From NCBI GenBank assembly GCA_964627125.1, contig CAZVJQ010000023.1, forward strand, positions 1 through 28,046: 28,046 bases of DNA, written 5' to 3'. Below the pieces are notes generated by a model. The model worked only from the letters and a program-made list of their open reading frames with translations. It ran no database searches and was not told where the DNA came from. Source of the stretch: Fastidiosipila sp964627125 (GTDB lineage Bacteria; Bacillota; Clostridia; Saccharofermentanales; Fastidiosipilaceae). Each line of letters starts with the position of its first letter. Position 1 is the stretch's first letter. Below are positions 7,696-17,429 of the stretch, piece after piece. Both the position numbers and the translations under genes were made by a program.

Positions 7696-8595
7696 TTATT
7701 TAGCTGATGCTTCGTAAATAGCGTCTACTGATTCTTTCATAGTAGCGTCAAACTCTTCAGCTGTTTGTTGATATGTTAATCCGTCAGCGAATGCACGTGA
7801 GAATGAAGCGATTAAACCTTCGTTTTGTGCTAATAATTCGTTTGCGTGATCACGGCTGTATCCACCTGATAAAGCAACAACACGTACTACGTCATCGTGC
7901 TTCATTAAGTCAGCATATAAGTTTGCTGTTGTTGGGATTGTGATCTTGAACATTAGAGGAACACCTGCTGGCCATTCTGCTAAATGCTTGTTGAATTGCT
8001 CTAACATGTAGTGTTCAATTTTATCTTTATCTTCTGCATTGATATCTACTTCTGGCTCTAAAATTGGAACTAAGTGCTTATCAGCAATTTGTTTACCAAC
8101 TTCGAATTGTTGAGCTACGATAGCGTCGATACCTTCTTCGTTGTATGATTCAATTCTTGAACGCATCTTTGTACCGAAAACATTGCTCTCAACAGCACGA
8201 TCTAATAATTCGTCTAGTTCAGGCATATCTTTCATTAATTGAACGCCATTTTCTAATGGAGCTAAACCTTTATCTACTTTAACAAAAGGTACTACACCCT
8301 TGTCTTCCCATAGGAAATCAGCTGTTCCTTTACCTTCGATTTGTCTATCCATTGTTTGTTCAAATAAGATAGCACCGACGATGCGGTTTGAGTCGAATGA
8401 AGGACTTGTGATAATTCTTGTACGCATTGCGTGAACTGCGTCGAACATTTCATCTTCACCATTGTATTGGTCTTCTGCAACACCATAAGCTGCTAAAGCC
8501 TTAGGAGTTGAACCACCTGATTGGTCTAATGCTGCGATGAAACCATCAGCACTCTTCATTTTCTCTAATTGTTTATCAAAATTTGCTTGTGCCAT
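7696..8595 (-). CDS. fda: Fructose-bisphosphate aldolase, class I
   Basis: A 299-residue class I aldolase of the staphylococcal type (usual length about 296). It cleaves fructose 1,6-bisphosphate to dihydroxyacetone phosphate and glyceraldehyde 3-phosphate in glycolysis, without metal. LDQSGGSTPKAL (23-34) is the family signature. K217 in LMFKITIP is the expected Schiff-base lysine, E180 (ILEPE) and R148 match active-site positions, and LSGGYSR (242-248) fits the phosphate-binding loop. AAGGAG (8608-8613 on the complement) supports the start. Codon choice is strongly biased (GCT, GAA, AAA, ATT), as expected for an abundant glycolytic enzyme. A candidate promoter (TTTGGA, 16 nt, TATGAT) lies near 8645-8672. 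Confidence 0.95.
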   Translation of the reverse strand: MAQANFDKQLEKMKSADGFIAALDQSGGSTPKALAAYGVAEDQYNGEDEMFDAVHAMRTRIITSPSFDSNRIVGAILFEQTMDRQIEGKGTADFLWEDKGVVPFVKVDKGLAPLENGVQLMKDMPELDELLDRAVESNVFGTKMRSRIESYNEEGIDAIVAQQFEVGKQIADKHLVPILEPEVDINAEDKDKIEHYMLEQFNKHLAEWPAGVPLMFKITIPTTANLYADLMKHDDVVRVVALSGGYSRDHANELLAQNEGLIASFSRAFADGLTYQQTAEEFDATMKESVDAIYEASAK

Positions 8596-8644
8596 ATTTT
8601 AATAATCTCCTTTTTTAATTTCTGTTTTCAACACATTTTATTCT

Positions 8645-8672
8645 ATCATATTTTTCTATAATAATGTCCAAA
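8645..8672 (-). promoter_or_regulatory. Candidate aldolase promoter
   Basis: On the complement, TTTGGA (8667-8672), a 16-nt spacer and TATGAT (8645-8650) lie about 50 nt before the aldolase start. The match to the consensus is moderate. Confidence 0.4.
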
Positions 8673-8759
8673 AGCTAGATATTTAGGGGGAAATATGTAA
8701 GTTTTTACTAAAATTTTACTTAATTTTCTACTAATACATGTTTCTATGCCCTGTTTTGT

Positions 8760-9839
8760 CTATTTCCGGATGTATCTACTTAAGAAATAATCAACAATTA
8801 TCATCAAACGCTCGTTGTAAACATTGTTATCAACTTCTTTATTTAGTAGGCTCGCCTCATGAATCGCTCTGGCAACATTCATATCTTTATTCTTTCCCAT
8901 AACGTCAATAAAATCTTTAATCACAACCTGCACATTCTCATCCGTTGCAAAATTTTGCTTAGCAAGAATACTGCTATGTCCATTTCTATCTGGTTCTCTC
9001 CAGCGTATGAAGTGCACATTATCTTTATTTATCTCATTCCTATGGGCAAAGAGGGCCGAGCTATCTATACCCAAGAATGTATCATTTTGTCCATGTATAA
9101 CTAGTGTTGGTGCTTCGGAGTTGTTCAAAGCATCCACAGCATTCAAGTTATAGTTCTTACCAAATTCCTTGAAATTTCTACCCCAAATAAAAGGATAGAA
9201 GATATAAGCAAATGGTCCTATTACATCTTTAACTACATTCACAAGAGTTTCTACAGGGTATGCATAAGTTGATACAGTGACTGCGGCTTTTATATTATGT
9301 TCAAGTTTTCCCATGTTGACCGCTGCGCCAAAACCTCCCCAACTGTGGCCAAATATTACTTTCTCCATATCTTTAAGATCTTCATGGTTATTTACATATT
9401 CAAGAACAGCATTCATATCTAGCGCAGATTGAACTAAACCTCTTGTAGAATTTCCATCACTAACACCAGAACCAGTGCCATCATAAGCTAAAACCTGCCA
9501 GCCTTTATCTATTAAAAAAGTAATCTCAGCAATATATTCACGATGATCTACCCAAAGACCATGTCCAAAAATTAGAAGCCCCTTAGGTTTAGATTTGAGA
9601 TTTGCGCTTGGAGCAAAAAGATAGCCCTTCAAATGATAGTTTTTTATAGGAATATCTACTTCTTCTCGTCTATATATTTCAATGTACTTAGCGTAATTTT
9701 CTAAATATTTTGTATTAGAGGAGTAATCTACTTTTGCGAAAGCAAGATTAGATGCTATATTAACTAATATTTCCCCTATTAGAATATAGATAAGAAATAC
9801 AAGTAACACTACTAATACTGCTGTTATATTTTCAGGCAT
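8760..9839 (-). CDS. Membrane-anchored alpha/beta hydrolase
   Basis: A 359-residue protein. An N-terminal hydrophobic segment (about 7-30) probably anchors it in the membrane, followed by an alpha/beta-hydrolase domain (about 65-315). The oxyanion-type FGHGLW is at 91-96 and the nucleophile elbow GHSWGG gives S166. D253 (GQNDTFLG) and H288 (NGHSS) complete a plausible triad. A C-terminal helical tail of about 45 residues follows. It resembles the serine aminopeptidase S33 / lysophospholipase-like group, but the substrate cannot be told. It lies 164 nt upstream of the aldolase on the same strand, with no clear terminator between them. The ribosome site (AAAGGAAG) is farther from the ATG than usual. 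Confidence 0.85.
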   Translation of the reverse strand: MPENITAVLVVLLVFLIYILIGEILVNIASNLAFAKVDYSSNTKYLENYAKYIEIYRREEVDIPIKNYHLKGYLFAPSANLKSKPKGLLIFGHGLWVDHREYIAEITFLIDKGWQVLAYDGTGSGVSDGNSTRGLVQSALDMNAVLEYVNNHEDLKDMEKVIFGHSWGGFGAAVNMGKLEHNIKAAVTVSTYAYPVETLVNVVKDVIGPFAYIFYPFIWGRNFKEFGKNYNLNAVDALNNSEAPTLVIHGQNDTFLGIDSSALFAHRNEINKDNVHFIRWREPDRNGHSSILAKQNFATDENVQVVIKDFIDVMGKNKDMNVARAIHEASLLNKEVDNNVYNERLMIIVDYFLSRYIRK

Positions 9840-9953
9840 TTGCTGGAAATCTTCCTTTCTGTAGTTTTGTGATCTTATTTTGATTTTTGTGAATCCAAAG
9901 TTTGGTTAGTAGAACTATAATCACTATATTAGTTTAATTATAGATGAATTAAT

Positions 9954-9962
9954 TGTTATAAT
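9954..9962 (+). promoter_or_regulatory. Extended -10 promoter for the DUF2079 gene
   Basis: TGTTATAAT, a perfect TGnTATAAT extended -10, lies about 40 nt before the start codon. The -35 region (around 9934-9939) is poor, as is usual for extended -10 promoters. Confidence 0.6.
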
Positions 9963-10001
9963 GATTTCAATTAATAAACTTCAACATAATCTAGGGGAGA
10001 T

Positions 10002-12104
10002 ATGCAAGAAGATATCATGGTAAGTGAAGGGGAAGTAAGAGATACTAACCCTAACAAATTGGGAGGACTCCCAGCTTTTGTCGAGAGGTCGGTTCAGGCC
10101 TTCTTTTTTGCGCAAGCAATATACTTACTTATATTCCCATATAATGAGAGCGAATTGAGGGTAGAAGCACTACCAGGCATGAATGCCATTTTCCTCTTAG
10201 CTCTATTCTTGTTAATACTATCTATAATTATCACTTTCGATGATAGATTAAATCTACGGCAGCGTAAGGGTTTAACGATTATTTCTTGGTTTAGTTTTGC
10301 CACGATGTTGCTGATTGAAACGACCATGCCATCTGTAATAATTGGTTTATTGCTAGTGAGTGTGGCTATAATCCTCTATCAAGGTGTGCATTCTAAGTTT
10401 TGGCTCTTGCCGATTGGAATTTTTGCAGCCAAATTAATTTATCTTACATTCACGGATAATACAGTCATTCCTGATATTTTCGAACATATGTCTAGAGTGC
10501 CATCTATCTCTCTAGTTAGCGTTTATGCTGCAATTTACACAGCAGTAGTTGCTCTCATAGTGTATTTGGCAATTAAATTTAAGCTCTTGAAACCTAACAC
10601 TCTTGCTGACTCTAAGTTCTTCTTTACAATAATAATTATTCTATTAGTTTTTGCAGTATTTACTCATGTTGTCTGGCAAGGATTAGCACTAGCTAATCGT
10701 ATAATTAACTTAAGGGCACCAACTTACGATATGGGTATATTTACTCAGATGTATCATGGGATTTTGAGGACAGGGCAGCCTTTGACCACCTTAGAAAGAG
10801 ATAGATTATTATCTCACTTCCATGTTCATGTGTCTCCTATTGTTTATGTGCTAGTGCCAATATTCGCGCTTTTCCCACATCCAGAAGTATTGAATGTTAT
10901 GCAAGTAGTAATAGTTGGATCTGGCCTAATTCCGTTCTTGCTAATTGCCAAGAGATTGAATTTTACTAAGAAATATTTAATTGTCTTAGCTTCCGTATAT
11001 CTGCTGCAACCAGCTCTAATCTTATCTAACTTCTTCGACTTCCATGAAAATGTTTTCTTGGTTCCAAGCATTTTGTTCTTGCTCTACTTCATGATGAAGG
11101 GCAGTTACAGCGGCATAGCCATTTTCAGCATCCTCACCCTCATGGTTAAGGAAGACGCCTTCTTGTATGTCTTCGTCCTTGGAATTTATCTCTTCTTGGG
11201 TGCTGGCAAAAGGGAAGTTAGTGAGTTCAATAAAAAACAAGCTAGAATCGTCGCAATCGCCATGATTGTCGGCTCTGTCGTTGTATTTTTACTAAACGTC
11301 ATGTACTTGAGAGCTAATGGTCTAGGCGAGATGAGTAATAGATTTACAAATCTTGAGATTTATTCAGAATTAGGTTTGATGAGCATAGTAATTTCTGCAT
11401 TTGAAACACCAGTTTTATTTATTAGTACTTTATTTACTCCGGCGAAAGTGAGCTATCTTCTCATCATCCTCGCATCATTAGGATTTTTACCACTATTCAA
11501 TAAGAAAGCTTATAGACTTGCTCTGTGGCTGCCATTACTAGTAATGAATTTAATAAGTAATTATCACTATCAGCATCAGATTAATTTCCACTACAATTAC
11601 GGAAGTGCAAGTATATTACTTGTATTTTCAATCTTAGTATTAAGTGAAATGCTGAATCTAACTGTAGATGAGAGTGAACCTAGAGTTGCTTATAAAACTA
11701 AATTTAGCACTCGTAGAATTGTAAGTTCAATTCTTCTAGTCTTGGCAATATCTACTGCAAGCTTCCATACTATAGATTATTTGACAAGTCGCTTCCCAGC
11801 TCCTCATTTGATGCTGAATCAACCAGAGCAAATTGTTGAGACTCATGAAGTTTTAGATGCTGTTCCAAGAGATGCTGTAGTAGTAGCAGATACTTTCTTT
11901 ACTGTAAGCATGGCAGACATTCCAGAGCTCTATGATATTAACTACTTTGATCTGAGAAGAGATAGAGAAATGCCAGATTATATAATCTTGAAGAGATCTT
12001 TATTCAACAATGGCTCATATTCTAGAGTGCCTGAATTTATTGACATGGGTTACAGTGAAAATGAAGACCTATCTACTAATTACGTTATTGTTCTAACAGC
12101 TTAG
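10002..12104 (+). CDS. DUF2079 polytopic membrane protein (GT-C-like)
   Basis: A 700-residue membrane protein with about twelve or more hydrophobic segments. The DUF2079 hallmark is seen from residue 235: LRAPTYDMGIFTQMYHGIL, then LLSHFHVHVSPIVYVLVPIF, with the acidic D241 and the His cluster. The domain resembles GT-C glycosyltransferases that use polyprenyl-phosphate sugars, so a role in surface glycan or lipid glycosylation is possible but unproven. The C-terminal 90 residues (about 610-700) are soluble and probably extracellular. The first 200 residues carry extra membrane segments. Two starts are possible: ATG at 10002 lies only 2 nt after GGGGAG, while ATG at 10017 is 17 nt after it; neither spacing is ideal. 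Confidence 0.85.
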   Translation: MQEDIMVSEGEVRDTNPNKLGGLPAFVERSVQAFFFAQAIYLLIFPYNESELRVEALPGMNAIFLLALFLLILSIIITFDDRLNLRQRKGLTIISWFSFATMLLIETTMPSVIIGLLLVSVAIILYQGVHSKFWLLPIGIFAAKLIYLTFTDNTVIPDIFEHMSRVPSISLVSVYAAIYTAVVALIVYLAIKFKLLKPNTLADSKFFFTIIIILLVFAVFTHVVWQGLALANRIINLRAPTYDMGIFTQMYHGILRTGQPLTTLERDRLLSHFHVHVSPIVYVLVPIFALFPHPEVLNVMQVVIVGSGLIPFLLIAKRLNFTKKYLIVLASVYLLQPALILSNFFDFHENVFLVPSILFLLYFMMKGSYSGIAIFSILTLMVKEDAFLYVFVLGIYLFLGAGKREVSEFNKKQARIVAIAMIVGSVVVFLLNVMYLRANGLGEMSNRFTNLEIYSELGLMSIVISAFETPVLFISTLFTPAKVSYLLIILASLGFLPLFNKKAYRLALWLPLLVMNLISNYHYQHQINFHYNYGSASILLVFSILVLSEMLNLTVDESEPRVAYKTKFSTRRIVSSILLVLAISTASFHTIDYLTSRFPAPHLMLNQPEQIVETHEVLDAVPRDAVVVADTFFTVSMADIPELYDINYFDLRRDREMPDYIILKRSLFNNGSYSRVPEFIDMGYSENEDLSTNYVIVLTA

Positions 12105-12162
12105 TTGCCTAGGTTGTGGGAAATTGTTGAAATTTCTTAACTTTAGCATGAATATAGATTGA

Positions 12163-12168
12163 TATAAT
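12163..12168 (+). promoter_or_regulatory. -10 box of the 2-hydroxyacid dehydrogenase gene
   Basis: TATAAT overlapping the in-frame ATG at 12167. Transcription would start near 12175, after that ATG, which supports the downstream start at 12194. The -35 is weak. Confidence 0.45.
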
Positions 12169-12193
12169 GAATTTATCGCTAGGAGGAAGAAGT

Positions 12194-13135
12194 ATGAAAG
12201 AAATCCTATTAAATGACTCATTTACTGATTCAGATATTGAAAGATTAAAATCTATTATTGATGGTTATAAGATTGTTACTCGCTTAGAGGATCTAGAAAA
12301 TCCTGAAGAATTAGAGATATTATTTGGTTGGAATAAACAGTTCGCTCCAATTTTGGAGGGCAAAAATAATCTTAAATGGGTTCAAACTTTCTCAGCTGGT
12401 GTAAATTCATTGCCACTAGAGAGAATGGCGGAATTAGATATTCAATTGAGTAATGCTAGTGGTGCTCATGGTGGGCCAATTAGTGAATCAGTATATGGAT
12501 TTTTACTTTCTTACTTAAGAAACACTTTTAATTTCGCTAAAGATAAGGAAGTTAAAGAATGGTCTCCAATAAGACATATTCAAGAGTTATCTACTAAGAC
12601 TGTAATGCTTGTTGGTACAGGAAGTGTAGGGCAGAGCTTAGCTAAGATTGCTCAAGCATTTGGTGCAAGAACTATTGGTATTAATAGAAGTGGTAGCACA
12701 TACGAACATTTTGATGAAATCTATAAGCAAGAAGATATTAAGGACCATATAGCTGAAGCAGATATTGTTATGACTTCACTTCCAGAAACTGCACAGACTG
12801 TAGATTTCTTTAATAAGGAAGTTTTCAATGCTATGAAACCTGGAACAATTTTCATTAATGTTGGTCGTGGATCAGCTGTTATTGATGAAGATTTACTTGA
12901 AGCATTAGATAGTGGTCAAGTTGAACATGCATTCTTAGATACATTCAGACAAGAACCATTAGATACTACTCATGTATATTGGGAGAGAGAAGATGTATTC
13001 ATTTCTCCACACTCTACAGCTAAGCGAGAAGACTATAATGCCTATATTATCGATGTATTTGAAGAGAACTTTAATGCCTTCGTTAAGGATGGCAAAATAG
13101 TAAGAAACATCGTTGATTATGAGAGAGGTTACTAA
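12194..13135 (+). CDS. D-isomer-specific 2-hydroxyacid dehydrogenase
   Basis: 313 residues from the ATG at 12194, placed 6 nt after AGGAGGA (12181-12187); a frame extension to 12167 overlaps the -10 box. It is an NAD(P)-dependent enzyme that interconverts 2-oxo acids and D-2-hydroxy acids. The nucleotide-binding loop GTGSVG is at 141-146. The catalytic set is R225 (NVGRGS), E254 (RQEPLD) and H273 (SPHSTA). The basic or acidic residue after the second strand of the Rossmann fold reads NRSG (164-167), which favours NADP over NAD. It resembles the glyoxylate/hydroxypyruvate reductase-like branch; the exact substrate cannot be told. It is probably transcribed alone. Confidence 0.92.
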   Translation: MKEILLNDSFTDSDIERLKSIIDGYKIVTRLEDLENPEELEILFGWNKQFAPILEGKNNLKWVQTFSAGVNSLPLERMAELDIQLSNASGAHGGPISESVYGFLLSYLRNTFNFAKDKEVKEWSPIRHIQELSTKTVMLVGTGSVGQSLAKIAQAFGARTIGINRSGSTYEHFDEIYKQEDIKDHIAEADIVMTSLPETAQTVDFFNKEVFNAMKPGTIFINVGRGSAVIDEDLLEALDSGQVEHAFLDTFRQEPLDTTHVYWEREDVFISPHSTAKREDYNAYIIDVFEENFNAFVKDGKIVRNIVDYERGY

Positions 13136-13234
13136 TTCATAATTTGAATTTTAATCTCTAATTAATCTAAGGTTCCAATAAATCTGCTAAATTAGCTATA
13201 TTAAAAAAGTTCCATACAAGAGTTAGGAGGAACT

Positions 13235-14416
13235 ATGAGAAGACTCTTAAGTATATTCCTAAGCTTATCATTATTGATTGGCTTAAATACTATAAATAAA
13301 AATCTCGAAGAAAATACTGCTGCAATTGACCCTGTAGATACACAGGTTGAAGTAGATGATGAGAATTGGTCTCCAGAATTAGATGACTCAAATTATACTG
13401 ACTTCGTTGAAGCAATATTTGCTCAAGATGCAGATGCTATCTATGAGGCATTAGCTGAGAAATCTGAAATTATGCCAGAGAAGAATTCAGCTGTAGAATT
13501 ATTAGATAATCACTTCTTCGATTCAACTTTCCCTACTAGATATGCATATGATGTAGATGGAGAGGGTGAATATCTACTTCTTTATAGACAAGACGATAAT
13601 ATTATTTCAGTAAGATTATTTGATCTAAGTAATGAAGAGAATTTCCTTGATTCAGGTAGCTTAAAAACTAGAAATTATCTATTTGAATATAGATTTGAAA
13701 CTGATGAAGAGAATGGAAGAATTCTCTTAGCTCCAAACATGATGAAGACTATTGATGTAGATCTTCCATTTATTACAACAGTTCTCTTGAATGGTGAACA
13801 TGAAATAGAAAGAAATGAACATAGAGATTTCTCACAAAATGTCTCTTATACAATCGAAGATCTTTATGCTGGAGATTACACATTATCTGTCGAAGATACT
13901 GAAGTATTTACACTTCCTGAAGGTGAGATTGAGATTGAATATTCTAATTTAGATATGGATCCATTCTTAAATCTAACTATTAGTGATATTAATCGAGATG
14001 GTATTCAATTATTAGATAATGTTCAAGCTGAGATAATTGAAGACTTAAATCCAATATTTGAGATGATTTACACTGAATTAAATTCATATCCTGCAGATAG
14101 AGATTCTATTCCAGATAATCTGAAAGAGTTAGCTCCTTCAGTAGAAGGTGTAGATGATGAAATTGTTGCAAGAGCATATTCAGATATTGTTTTTTCTAAT
14201 ATTTCAGCAAATGTTGCTAACTTCTCTTTTGCACAGATAGATCCAGAGAGTTTCTCAGGACTAAGAGAAATAGCTGAAAATACTTATGAAGTAAATTTCA
14301 AGGCAGATTATAACTATACTATTGTTGGTTCAGAAACAGATTCTAATAATTCAATGTTGGTCCAATATGAGTTAGTAGATGGCGAACTTGAGATGATCAA
14401 GTTAGTATCACGATAG
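13235..14416 (+). CDS. Secreted or membrane-anchored protein, paralogue of the next gene
   Basis: 393 residues, very acidic. The N-terminal MRRLLSIFLSLSLLIGL is a signal peptide or anchor without a lipobox Cys. The rest reads as an extracellular beta-rich protein. It is a paralogue of the following lipoprotein: both have an ENW/DGW start of the mature domain, a DLPF/SIPF segment, LYAGDYTLSVED versus LMEGRYTVELES, and PSVEGVDDEIV versus PEVEGIDPEVV. The middle (DLPFITTVLLNGE...) recalls TcaA/YvbJ-type repeat domains of Gram-positive envelope proteins, but only faintly. AGGAGG (13225-13230) precedes the ATG, and a TATATT (13197-13202) abuts an 11-bp palindrome (13186-13196). Function unknown. 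Confidence 0.8.
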   Translation: MRRLLSIFLSLSLLIGLNTINKNLEENTAAIDPVDTQVEVDDENWSPELDDSNYTDFVEAIFAQDADAIYEALAEKSEIMPEKNSAVELLDNHFFDSTFPTRYAYDVDGEGEYLLLYRQDDNIISVRLFDLSNEENFLDSGSLKTRNYLFEYRFETDEENGRILLAPNMMKTIDVDLPFITTVLLNGEHEIERNEHRDFSQNVSYTIEDLYAGDYTLSVEDTEVFTLPEGEIEIEYSNLDMDPFLNLTISDINRDGIQLLDNVQAEIIEDLNPIFEMIYTELNSYPADRDSIPDNLKELAPSVEGVDDEIVARAYSDIVFSNISANVANFSFAQIDPESFSGLREIAENTYEVNFKADYNYTIVGSETDSNNSMLVQYELVDGELEMIKLVSR

Positions 14417-14429
14417 GAGTTAATTGATT

Positions 14430-15779
14430 ATGAAGAAATTTTATTCTGTTTTACTAGCACTTATACTGAGTTTCAGCTTGGTAGCTTGTGGTGACAATGG
14501 CGATAACGAAGATAATGATGGTGATAACACAAGCGAGCAAACTACTGTCGATAATGATACAGATGTGAGCGACGATAACGATGATGACGATGATGACGAT
14601 GATGGCATTGATATCGGTGATGGTAATGTAAATATTAATGAAGAAGATAGAGTCGTTGATGATATAGATGGTTGGTCTACTGAAGTAGGAGAAGAGTGGC
14701 TTACATTTGCTAGAGGTATTTTCTTTGGAGATGAAACTTTACTCTATGATGCAATTAGCCAGACTCATACATATGCACCATCTAGAATGAGTATAGATGA
14801 AAAATTCAAAACTAAAATTGATGCTGTCTCTTTCAATTTCATTAGAGAAGTTAATAGAGAAAATGAAGATAATTATAGAATATTATTTAGTGAAACTAGT
14901 GAAGCAGATGGTTTAAGAACTATCTCTGTAGCTATGCAAGACATGGGAGATAATTCATTTGAAGCAACTGAAGTTGAAGCAAGTAATAATTGGAAGTTTG
15001 ATTTTTATATAGATGAAAATGATCAAATTTTCCTAGAACCACAACATCTTGCTAGCTTAAGAATAAGTATTCCATTCGAATCAGTAATTCGCCTTCAAGA
15101 TGTAGAGCTTGAAGCTACAGATGAAGAGACTAGAGTGCATGAAGGATCTGTTGATGAAGAGATTACTTCACAAATCTATGAGATTAATAATCTAATGGAA
15201 GGTAGATACACTGTTGAACTTGAAAGTAACGATATTTACTCAGTAGTTAGCCCAGTTGTAGAATATAATGTCACAAGTACTGGTGAAAATTCTTTCTCAA
15301 TTGGTGCATTTAATGGAAATGATGGTAGAAACTTCGTTAGTGTAAGAGGAGAGCATCTACCTAAGATTCAAGAAGAACTTGAGAAGATATATGCAGCAAT
15401 TTTACTAAGTTTAAGTCAAATAGTAGCTGATGGTCATGACCATACTGCAGAAACAGCAGATTTAATGGATTATCAGCCTGAAGTTGAAGGAATAGATCCT
15501 GAAGTAGTTGAAACTGTTTTCGTTGAAGTTTTAGATGAAACTAATTTAAGTAATCATAGAAAATTTGAAATGATTGATGTTCCTCTACCAGATTTAATCC
15601 AAGCAGCAAGTATTTCTGATGGTAGATTATTGATAAATTACCAAACTAGAATGAGCAGTAATGTTGAAGGTGTAAACAGCCAAAATTTATCTACTTACTA
15701 TGGTACTGCAATATTTGAAATTGTCGAAAGTGGTGGAGAATACAGCTTCAAGCTAGTAGGTATAAGTCATACTATTTAA
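14430..15779 (+). CDS. Lipoprotein with Asp-rich linker, paralogue of the preceding gene
   Basis: 449 residues from the ATG at 14430 (10 nt after AGGAG at 14415-14419); an in-frame TTG at 14424 is less likely. The signal peptide ends in a lipobox LVAC with C20, so the protein is probably lipid-anchored to the outer face of the membrane. Residues 21-70 are an extreme Asp/Asn/Gly linker with a run of eight Asp, perhaps a flexible or Ca2+-attracting spacer. The mature domain (about 75-449) is homologous to the protein encoded upstream, from which it is separated by 13 nt, so the two likely form an operon. The C terminus ends in a TcaA/NTF2-like-looking strand pattern (YSFKLVGISHTI). Function unknown; a cell-envelope role is inferred from location. 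Confidence 0.85.
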   Translation: MKKFYSVLLALILSFSLVACGDNGDNEDNDGDNTSEQTTVDNDTDVSDDNDDDDDDDDGIDIGDGNVNINEEDRVVDDIDGWSTEVGEEWLTFARGIFFGDETLLYDAISQTHTYAPSRMSIDEKFKTKIDAVSFNFIREVNRENEDNYRILFSETSEADGLRTISVAMQDMGDNSFEATEVEASNNWKFDFYIDENDQIFLEPQHLASLRISIPFESVIRLQDVELEATDEETRVHEGSVDEEITSQIYEINNLMEGRYTVELESNDIYSVVSPVVEYNVTSTGENSFSIGAFNGNDGRNFVSVRGEHLPKIQEELEKIYAAILLSLSQIVADGHDHTAETADLMDYQPEVEGIDPEVVETVFVEVLDETNLSNHRKFEMIDVPLPDLIQAASISDGRLLINYQTRMSSNVEGVNSQNLSTYYGTAIFEIVESGGEYSFKLVGISHTI

Positions 15780-15809
15780 TGAGTAGAAACTATATTTGAA
15801 TAATAATAC

Positions 15810-15850
15810 AAATGACGATTATAAGACTTGCTTGTAATCGTCATTTATTT
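15810..15850. terminator. Bidirectional terminator
   Basis: A 16-bp stem (15810-15825 and 15831-15846, one G-U pair) with a 5-nt loop and T-rich tail. It sits between the lipoprotein and the converging kinase gene and could serve both. Confidence 0.85.
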
Positions 15851-15852
15851 AT

Positions 15853-17427
15853 TTAATGATTCGGACGTCTAAAATCCTTATTTTCATCATCTTCATCCTC
15901 AACAGAAGTGGGCTCTGCTGGTGCTTGAACCTTGCCACCATGCCTACCAATTTCAGGTGCATTGTCACTTCCAGCTAGTGGTAACCAGACTAAGAATTGA
16001 GAACCAACATTTAATGTTGAATTTACTTCAATACGGCCATTATGAGTTTCTACTATCCATTGAACCATTGATAGACCGAGTCCTGAGCTATATTCTGCTT
16101 GTTCGCTACTAGATCTAGATGAACTTACTCTATAGAATCTATCAAAGATTTTAGATAAATCTTCTTGGCTAATACCTATACCATTATCTTGGACATTCAG
16201 TAGCACTTTACCATTATCTAAACGAGTATCTATAGTAACGAAACCATTAGTCTTACCATATTTAATACCATTACTTGCTAGATTTATGATTAATCGCATT
16301 AAGAGAACTTCATCACCATGGATATACAAGTCTTCTTCAACACTTGTTTGCAGAGTTACATTATAATTATCTGCCATATCTTGAAGTGTGAAACTAATAT
16401 CTTCAGCTAGTTCAGAGAAGTTAATCTTTTCTATATTGACTGTAGCTGTACCTCTATCTGCTCTTGTTAACTCTAGTAATTGCACGATTAAGGTATTCAT
16501 ATTTTTGCTCTGAGCTTGAATTCTCTCTAAGCTATGTCTCATGTCTTCAGGTGTAGAGTTGTCTAATAAACCGGCCTCAGCTTGAGCTGTTATCGCTGCT
16601 ACTGGTGTTCTTAATTCATGTGAAGCATCCGATGTAAATTGTTGTTCTTTTAAGAAACTTGTATTTAATCTATCTAATAGCTCATTAAATCTTTCAGCTA
16701 AAATGCTAATTTCATTTCTTCTGCCTCTTGGACCATGAGGAACAGTTAATTCATGATTTAAGTCTGTATTATCTTGAATATCTTCAACTTCATCTATTAA
16801 TGAGTCTAGAGGTTTTAAACTCCTTCTGGTAATGAAGTAACCAACAACAATAATTGCAATAATAAGTAGAGGGAAGATTATAGTAACAGCATTTAAAGTA
16901 TTTCTAATTAAGCTATTTACAGGGTCATGTGGATATACACCTCTAACCCAAATTCCGCCACTACCTAAGTTTACATAGCGATCGAAGATATAATATTCAG
17001 TACCAGAGCTATTTATTATTTCTCTATGCTCATCATTTACAAAACTTGTATTTTCAGGAAAACCACCAGGTTGACTACCAATTGTATATTCACCTTCGTT
17101 GTTGTAAATCATGATTTCTACGCCGTCTATGAAATACTCAAAATCTACTGGAATAGAAACTAAGTAATTTCCAGAACTACTTGGTTCTGCAGATAAAGAG
17201 TTAACAGTTTCAGCAACAGCGGATTCTAATGAGCGCCTAGTAACTCTATCTGTAGTTGAATTAAAGAATATAAATAAAAATGCAAAAATTAGAAGTAATA
17301 ATATGAAAAGCACGACAATGTAGTACTTGGTTAAAGTACTAGTGATTGAAGTAAATGCACTCTTAGGACCTTGAGAAGAATTATCTGAGTCATAAGCATA
17401 TTGATTTTCATAATTATTATCTGGCAT
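15853..17427 (-). CDS. Sensor histidine kinase
   Basis: A 524-residue membrane kinase. A polar cytoplasmic N-tail (1-33) is followed by TM1 (about 34-56), an extracellular sensor domain (about 57-178), TM2 (about 179-200), HAMP (about 202-255) and HisKA with the phospho-acceptor H270 in SDASHELRTP. The catalytic domain has an N-box (NLASN, 382-386), DNGIG (414-418) and GLGLS (449-453). All kinase motifs are intact. An acidic C-terminal tail (508-524) is unusual. It starts 2 nt after the response-regulator stop, with GAGGA as its ribosome site, so the two are co-transcribed. The signal is unknown. Nearby PepSY genes and their promoter repeats suggest an envelope stimulus. Confidence 0.95.
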   Translation of the reverse strand: MPDNNYENQYAYDSDNSSQGPKSAFTSITSTLTKYYIVVLFILLLLIFAFLFIFFNSTTDRVTRRSLESAVAETVNSLSAEPSSSGNYLVSIPVDFEYFIDGVEIMIYNNEGEYTIGSQPGGFPENTSFVNDEHREIINSSGTEYYIFDRYVNLGSGGIWVRGVYPHDPVNSLIRNTLNAVTIIFPLLIIAIIVVGYFITRRSLKPLDSLIDEVEDIQDNTDLNHELTVPHGPRGRRNEISILAERFNELLDRLNTSFLKEQQFTSDASHELRTPVAAITAQAEAGLLDNSTPEDMRHSLERIQAQSKNMNTLIVQLLELTRADRGTATVNIEKINFSELAEDISFTLQDMADNYNVTLQTSVEEDLYIHGDEVLLMRLIINLASNGIKYGKTNGFVTIDTRLDNGKVLLNVQDNGIGISQEDLSKIFDRFYRVSSSRSSSEQAEYSSGLGLSMVQWIVETHNGRIEVNSTLNVGSQFLVWLPLAGSDNAPEIGRHGGKVQAPAEPTSVEDEDDENKDFRRPNH

Positions 17428-17429
17428 TT

